Positions 58,965 to 64,000 of a DNA stretch of 64,000 nt are shown piece by piece; positions within the stretch are counted from its first letter, which is position 1; each line of letters starts with the position of its first letter. This DNA is from Dicyema japonicum. Its lineage: Eukaryota; Dicyemida; Rhombozoa; Dicyemidae. The stretch covers positions 452,310 to 516,309 of the forward strand of contig RDEW01000015.1 in NCBI GenBank assembly GCA_011109175.1. Direction: 5' to 3'. A program made the position numbers and the translations under genes. The notes beneath the pieces were generated by a model, which saw nothing but the letters and a program-made list of their open reading frames with translations, did no database searches and was not told where the DNA came from.

Positions 58965-59060
58965 AAAAAATTGGATCACATGACGCCATTCTAATAGGAA
59001 GGGAAAGGGGACCATATTTTACATTTTAATTTAAGTCCCCAAGCATTAATTCAATTGATT
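58965..59060 (+). repeat. dispersed repeat R2, partial copy 3
   Basis: GGATCACATGACGCCATTCT and AATAGGAAGGGA match the middle of R2 at 51440-51470. Confidence 0.6.
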
Positions 59061-59074
59061 GCGGCGTGTCTGGA

Positions 59075-59335
59075 CTCCTCCATCACTCTTCCGGCAAAAG
59101 AGAGCCTCCACATCTACACCGATGGGTCGTGCAAACATCCATTCCGAGGCGGACGGAAACCCCAATCCCCGTCGCGTCGTCATCCAAGAGTGTCCCAAGT
59201 GAGGTACATGGGAATGCTCTGAGCCAGGCTCCGCTCTCGTTCGTCGATGCAGAAGCCAGACAAGTCAGACGAAGCTGATCAAGCACAGGCTTTATCTCTT
59301 CGATGATCTTTGAGCATAAACCATGCAAATCGACA
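59075..59335 (-). mobile_element. family C zinc-region fragment
   Basis: Minus strand: LTCLASASTNESGAWLRAF, LGTLLDDDATGIGVSVRLGM, DVCTTHRCRCGGSLL. The same block order is seen at 60.5-60.7 kb and 63.7-63.9 kb. Confidence 0.75.
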
Positions 59336-60010
59336 TTTCATCCATCATCAGTCTTCTTTCGAAGAGGTGACGCTGAGAAATGGCCGGTGTTTCTTACGGA
59401 AAACTAGTCAAAGAAAGGGTGGCTCATGTAGAGGAATTCCGATCGACCATAAAGAGTTTATCTGATAGAATTCTGCAGACACAAAAGAAAGCATTTCGAT
59501 AGTTGGGGAACACTCAATGAAAGTTCGTGAGATATTGGGTGGATCACCTAATTAGTTAATTTAACCTTTCTTGGTGGTCTTGTGGTTTAAATAAAAGTAA
59601 TATTTCCCCCTCTGAATTTTGTATATTAATTTAACATAAACCTCACTCGATTATTTGATAAAATATTAATTATTTCTGCAGCTTGATCAGTGAACAGAGC
59701 CCATTGGAGGTATCTAGCAAAGAGTTTCTTAATCGTATGCACAAACGGCACTTTAGTCAATATAACATTCTTTGGTTGTGTGAACGTGCGTTTAATCTGC
59801 AGGGATGGTGCTCGAACTTGTCTAATCGCAACGAAGGATTTGTTACAAAGTCCATTTAACTCAAATTTATTAGTGTTTACGCATACCTTATCACCCACGT
59901 TAAAATCATACTGTCGTGGACATTCATTCTCTGTTCATAGTTTTGTAGTAATTTTCTTCAATCAGTTTCCGCGTTTCCCATGAATCAGTTTTATTTATTA
60001 TAAATGAATA
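59336..60010. other. no gene recognised
   Basis: Possibly decayed family C sequence at the right of the preceding fragment. 59626-59898 (-) is open but unrecognised. Confidence 0.3.
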
Positions 60011-60014
60011 AAAA

Positions 60015-61600
60015 TTAAATTAAGGCATCTGAATGGCATGCTATTTCCCCTAACAATAGCCAACGAGATACGTTCTCGGAACCAACCAGTCTCTCGCGAT
60101 CCTTGGTCACAGCTTGAATCATGGAGCCGATCTTACGAACCAACTCATCTGCTTGGGGCCAAGGATTCCTGACGTTTCCACCGCGAATGAACAAAAGATA
60201 CTCCTCCGAAATTCTCTGGTACTTCCTCCTCTTTCGTTCCTCGGCCTGCTTTGAAGCATGTCCTGGGTCTGAAGCAGAAGCAACCAAATTAGACGGGGAA
60301 TAAGTATCAACACACGTCGCGTCCCAGATCAGGTTTCGTCCGTTGGCGAATGGAAAAGTCGTCATCCCATCAGGGCGTTTTCCATCGTTTCGGGAAAGAC
60401 CAGCAGGTTCTAACAGGCAATGGTGTCCAGCAGAGGCAAGGGAATTCTTTAATGTCATGTTAAGACAGGAGTGCCTGGGGAAACGACCCGCACTCATCTT
60501 GCATGACAAGGGATGATAACCAAAAGGATCGATCCAACGTCCACAGCGGCATTTTCTTTCGGCACACAATTTAAGACCAAGACGAAGCGAGGTAGCTATT
60601 CTCACAGCCTCATCATCCAACAGGTTTCCAATTTCGGCAGATGGAAAGCGTTCATCCAGGCCCCCGTCGAGTGACAACTGGCTGTTTTGAGGCAGGCAAG
60701 CCTTCTTACATCTTCCGTCTTTTCAAGGGACTCTTTCTTCTTTTCGAAGACACAAAAAATAGGACTTTTGCTTATCACAATTGACCGGAGCATTCAGGTA
60801 CAAATTCATCCATTCATCCCAGGCTCCCGACGGCGTCAGCGGTACGTTTAGTCCGGAAGTAGAGTGAAGGACCGTATCCACTAAACGCCTTGACGAGCCG
60901 AACGAAGATAAATAGGCGCCCAAAGCAACGTCCGAAGGAAGAGAAAGACCCAAACCACCGCAGGCTACAGGGAGTGAGGCCTGTAACCATCCGAAATCAT
61001 CAAAACAAACATTAAGAATGGACCCCATCGTTGACCGGATATCCATATCAATTAACGATAGAAGGTCTTTTTCGGCGTAGCATGGGGATCCCCGTAGAAT
61101 AAAAAGGAGTTTTGGGAAGGAGACAATTCTTCATCATAAAAAAGGCGACGTGACAATCCAAAAAACTCATCCTGTCGGCATATTGACGTAAATTAGTCCT
61201 CTTGCCTTCCAATAACTCCCTCACCCGGTTTACCAAAATCCCACACCCAAGGAAGTCGAGAGAATCAATATGAGTCTCCCTAACCCCTGGGATGATTCGC
61301 AGAGTTTTCTATGAAAAAGGTAGAATGAATCGGAACTCAAATTCAGATTAATTGCTTCGCACTTTTCATTGTTAAATTCCAGACCGATTTTTCCACACAA
61401 ACTCTGATCGACGCAACTTTGGAGAGAATATCATCGGGACTTCCACCGAGAATACAATCGTCCAGATACCAGACGTTCAGTGGAGTGCAACGGTCCTGGG
61501 CAATATGGTCGATAGACAAGGAAAATAGAAGAGGACCGAGTGGGTCCCCCGTTGATCTCCGGATCCGGACGAAATAATTGCACTGTTTTATTTTTTGAAT
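60015..61600 (-). mobile_element. family C retrotransposon, 5'-truncated, good C-terminal ORF
   Basis: From 5' (right): about 61560-61330 decayed palm (GDPLGPLLFSLSIDH, then WYLDDCILGGSPDD, the YLDD active site); 61048-61236 (MSFLDCHVAFFMMKNCLL); 60723-61046 (ASLPVACGGLGLSLPSDVAL); and 60015-60677, a 220-codon intact frame. That frame has the zinc block CRCGRWIDPFGYHPLSC...RFPRHSCLN, endonuclease GLSRNDGKRPDGMT...LIWDATCVD, and a C-terminal helix-rich region (RKYQRISEEYLLFIRGG). KRPDG followed by WDATxVD is a PD-(D/E)xK-type core. Frames upstream are broken. Confidence 0.85.
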
Positions 61601-61856
61601 CTAAATCTTTTAAGAGACGAAGAAAACGAATAATTAGAATTATCTAGTGGAGATTTCTTCATCTCGGGTGTATCAAGCTATCACAAGCCACAGCGAGCGT
61701 GCTTGGAGTATGGCACTGCCAGTCAAGCCTCAGCCTATGCAGGGAGGTTCCCTGTTCCCGTGCCAATGTTAACTCTCCGTTAATTACCCATCAACCACGG
61801 ACCCTAAAACATTCCTACGTCTCATCTCTGAATTACGTTCTTCACGGACTATCCCT
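61601..61856. other. spacer between divergent family C copies
   Basis: A short stretch between a minus-strand and a plus-strand family C copy. No gene seen. Confidence 0.4.
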
Positions 61857-64000
61857 GTGAGGATTCACAAGGCCGTACGACCTGTCGCTGCGGAGGCCCT
61901 TTCCAAAACGATCGAAGATGCCCTCCGGATTAACGCAGTACATGATTGGATGCGCTTAATCAGTTTTGCATCTTCCACACTGGGACTTGATCGAAATGGT
62001 CACGGAAAGGAGTCTCTCGCTACCTCCATGAGGACCAACATTCGTTCTTTTTTAGGAGGTATCCACATCCCCAGTTGTCCCATGGCTTCTAACCGTACGA
62101 GGAGACACGTGGTCAGAACGAGAAAGTCGAAGTGCTCTGTTTCAAAAGAACTGTCCGGTCGAAGTTAATCGAAAGTGGTACCCGCGCAGCCATCAGGGCA
62201 TTTTCCTCGAGTGGACCACAAAAACCGACTCCAGACGCCTATAATATTTTACTGAACAAGCATCACTGCCACCCCAAAACCTACGCCAAGTCGCTCCCCC
62301 ATCCGGAGTGAGTCCCCTGATTGCATTAAACGATAAAGTTCTCATCGCAATGGAATTTTGCCCCTAGTAGCATTCAATTATTTCACTTATGAACCTGATC
62401 ATGTCTGGAGTTGTTCCCAAAGTTATCTGCCAATTCGATAGCCTTTGATAAGAAGAGAGGCGGAGTACGACCAGTTGCGGTCGGGTTTGTCTTCAGAAGA
62501 CTGCTAAAATTGCCTCCAGACAATCTATTCCACTCGTCACAAAATTCTTGAACTCCCCTCAAGTAGACGTCGGTATTCGCTTGGGATGGGAGGCCGCTGT
62601 CCATTCAGTGAGAACATTCATAAACCGAAGTATAGAAGATTCCCGGGGACATGTCCTGGTAGAACTGGACATCAAGAACGCCTTCAGTGGTCTAAGGAGT
62701 AACAATATCCTGGAGGCGTGTGTTGAGAGATGCCCTAATCTTTTCGAATTTGTGAATCAGTCATACAGCCTACCTTAATCCTTACTTTTCGGGGACTTTT
62801 TAATTCATTCGTATTCTGGAGTGCAACAGATAGATCCCCTTGGACCTCTATTGTTTTGTCTTGTGATAGAGAAAATCACCAAAGTTCTGCGCTCGCCCTT
62901 CAACCTATAGTATCTGGATGATGCGGTCCTCGGAGAACCCAGGATAATATTTTCCGGGATTTGGAAGTGATAATTCCAGCACTGTTGGAAGCTGGACTGA
63001 AATTAAATTACACTAAATGCGAAATCTACAATTGCGGACTTTCAGAAGAGAAGTATTCAAAAGCCTTGTCATGTTTCGGAAATTTACTGCCTGGAAGTAT
63101 TTCCACACCCGATGAAGAACTTATATTCCTCGGATCCCCAATCACCATAAATACAATGGGAAGAGCTATACGTGAAAAACGACTGTTACTCGGAGAAACT
63201 CTACCCGCTTGTGTCTACTTGACATGCACACAGCATTATTCCTCCTGAAAATCAGTCTCAACGTACAGAGGATTGCATATGTCCTGAGGACTGCTCCCTA
63301 TTTCACCCTGTATGACCAACTCGCACAGATTAACGAGATCTTCCGTACGACAGCGGAACGTATCTTCAACGTCCGGTTCGAGGACTATTCATGGAAGAAA
63401 GCCACGCTGCCAGTAAGACTCGGAGGACTTGGAATTCGAAACCCTGTGGACCTTTCTCTCCCTTCATACCTATCATCGCTAGTAGCCTGTAACTCCCATG
63501 TCAAAAAAATTATACACTCTCTACCTGAGTTCTCTATTGACAAGGACGCCGGCCATGCTCGTGAGGCCTGGAACCGCACTTATCAGCTTTCCCTGACTTC
63601 CTCGTTCTCTCAGCGGGGCTTGGACGATGCTATATGCTAGAATTCTTTCAAAGATTTGTTGGTGTCATCTAGCCAACATCGCCGTGCCTGTTTGTTGTCG
63701 AGGGCGTCTTCCGAGAGCGGTGCCTGGCTCAACGCCATTCCCAATGGAGTTCTGGGTACCTTCCTGGATGATGAATGCGTCTTCATATTGGGATCTCATT
63801 GCGACTGGGATTAAAACTCTGTGTTTCACATCCGTGCCGATGCGGAGACAAGATCGACTGTTTTGGCCTACAATCTCTCTCCTGCAGGAAGAGTGCAGGC
63901 AGATTTCCAAGACACCTAGCCTTGAACGAAGTCGTTAGGCGAGCCTTGGACGCCGCCGGACACCCCTCCATGCTCGAACCAGTCGGTCTTTGCAGGCGAA
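61857..64000 (+). mobile_element. family C retrotransposon, broken but nearly full length, runs off the window
   Basis: Plus strand, 5' to 3': N-terminal block 61857-62168 (KAVRPVAAEALSKTIEDAL); RT start near 62450 (RGGVRPVAVGFVFRRLLKL); 62548-62778 (ELDIKNAFSGLRSNNIL); palm about 62820-62925 (DPLGPLLF, then YLDDAVL); 62961-63248 (GLKLNYTKCEIYNCGLS); 63209-63640 (LPVRLGGLGIRNPVDLSLPS); then the zinc and endonuclease region to the end of the window. There are many frameshifts and stops. It covers more of family C than any other copy here. Confidence 0.85.

Noticed and set aside
1-64000. CRISPR arrays, operons, prophage or bacterial origin
   Set aside because: There are no regularly spaced short direct repeats, no co-directional tightly packed ORFs and no Shine-Dalgarno pattern; spliceosomal introns and U6 show eukaryotic nuclear DNA.

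Overview
The window looks like nuclear DNA of a small-genome metazoan, most consistent with a dicyemid mesozoan. Every host gene I could resolve is cut by GT-AG introns of mostly 20-27 bases, and dicyemids are the animals known for spliceosomal introns of about 26 bases. The genes themselves are animal-type: an ETS factor with a PNT domain, TLCD4, C-type lectin domains and a TSSK-like kinase. There is no sign of operons, Shine-Dalgarno sites or CRISPR. The species call is inference; the intron sizes are read directly.

Host genes, left to right: a small coiled-coil protein (4854-5359, +); a convergent ETS factor with PNT and ETS domains (5394-6528, -); the ER glycan-trimming enzyme mannosyl-oligosaccharide glucosidase (13564-15951, +); a TSSK-like kinase (16565-17473, -); a VAMP7-like R-SNARE (20760-21486, -); uncertain low-complexity coding stretches (22.2-23.5 kb, -); a very large secreted protein with four C-type lectin domains, a long run of fibronectin-III-like modules and a final Ig domain (24434-32703, +); tRNA-Leu(CAA) (34984-35065, -); the rRNA methyltransferase NSUN5 (37503-38740, +); U6 snRNA (45023-45124, +); an unrecognised 112-residue protein (48156-48537, -); and the membrane protein TLCD4 (52919-53833, +). 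They do not form a pathway. They are ordinary housekeeping genes plus one striking lineage-specific surface or secreted protein.

Most of the rest is a graveyard of non-LTR retrotransposons. Family A (apurinic-type endonuclease, RT with YADD) lies on the minus strand at 7-11 kb, in a head-to-tail array at 39.6-44.8 kb and as a scrap at 54.7 kb. Family B (restriction-like endonuclease of the KPD...VEIGIT type) is at 12.3-13.0, 18.9-20.5 and 56.5-58.6 kb. Family C (endonuclease motif KRPDG) is at 1.5-2.0, 36.8, 45.1-45.8, 55.6-56.4, 59.1-59.3 and 60.0-64.0 kb. There are also hAT/ZBED-like remnants, a SINE-like repeat that shares its 3' tail with family A, and two further dispersed repeats.

Two general points stand out. 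Three genes have a TATAAA box whose first T is exactly 29 bases before the start codon, and three or four more have AT-rich matches at 29-30, so transcripts are probably almost leaderless. Several conserved genes each carry a one-base indel, which I read mainly as assembly error, so frames here should be treated with care.
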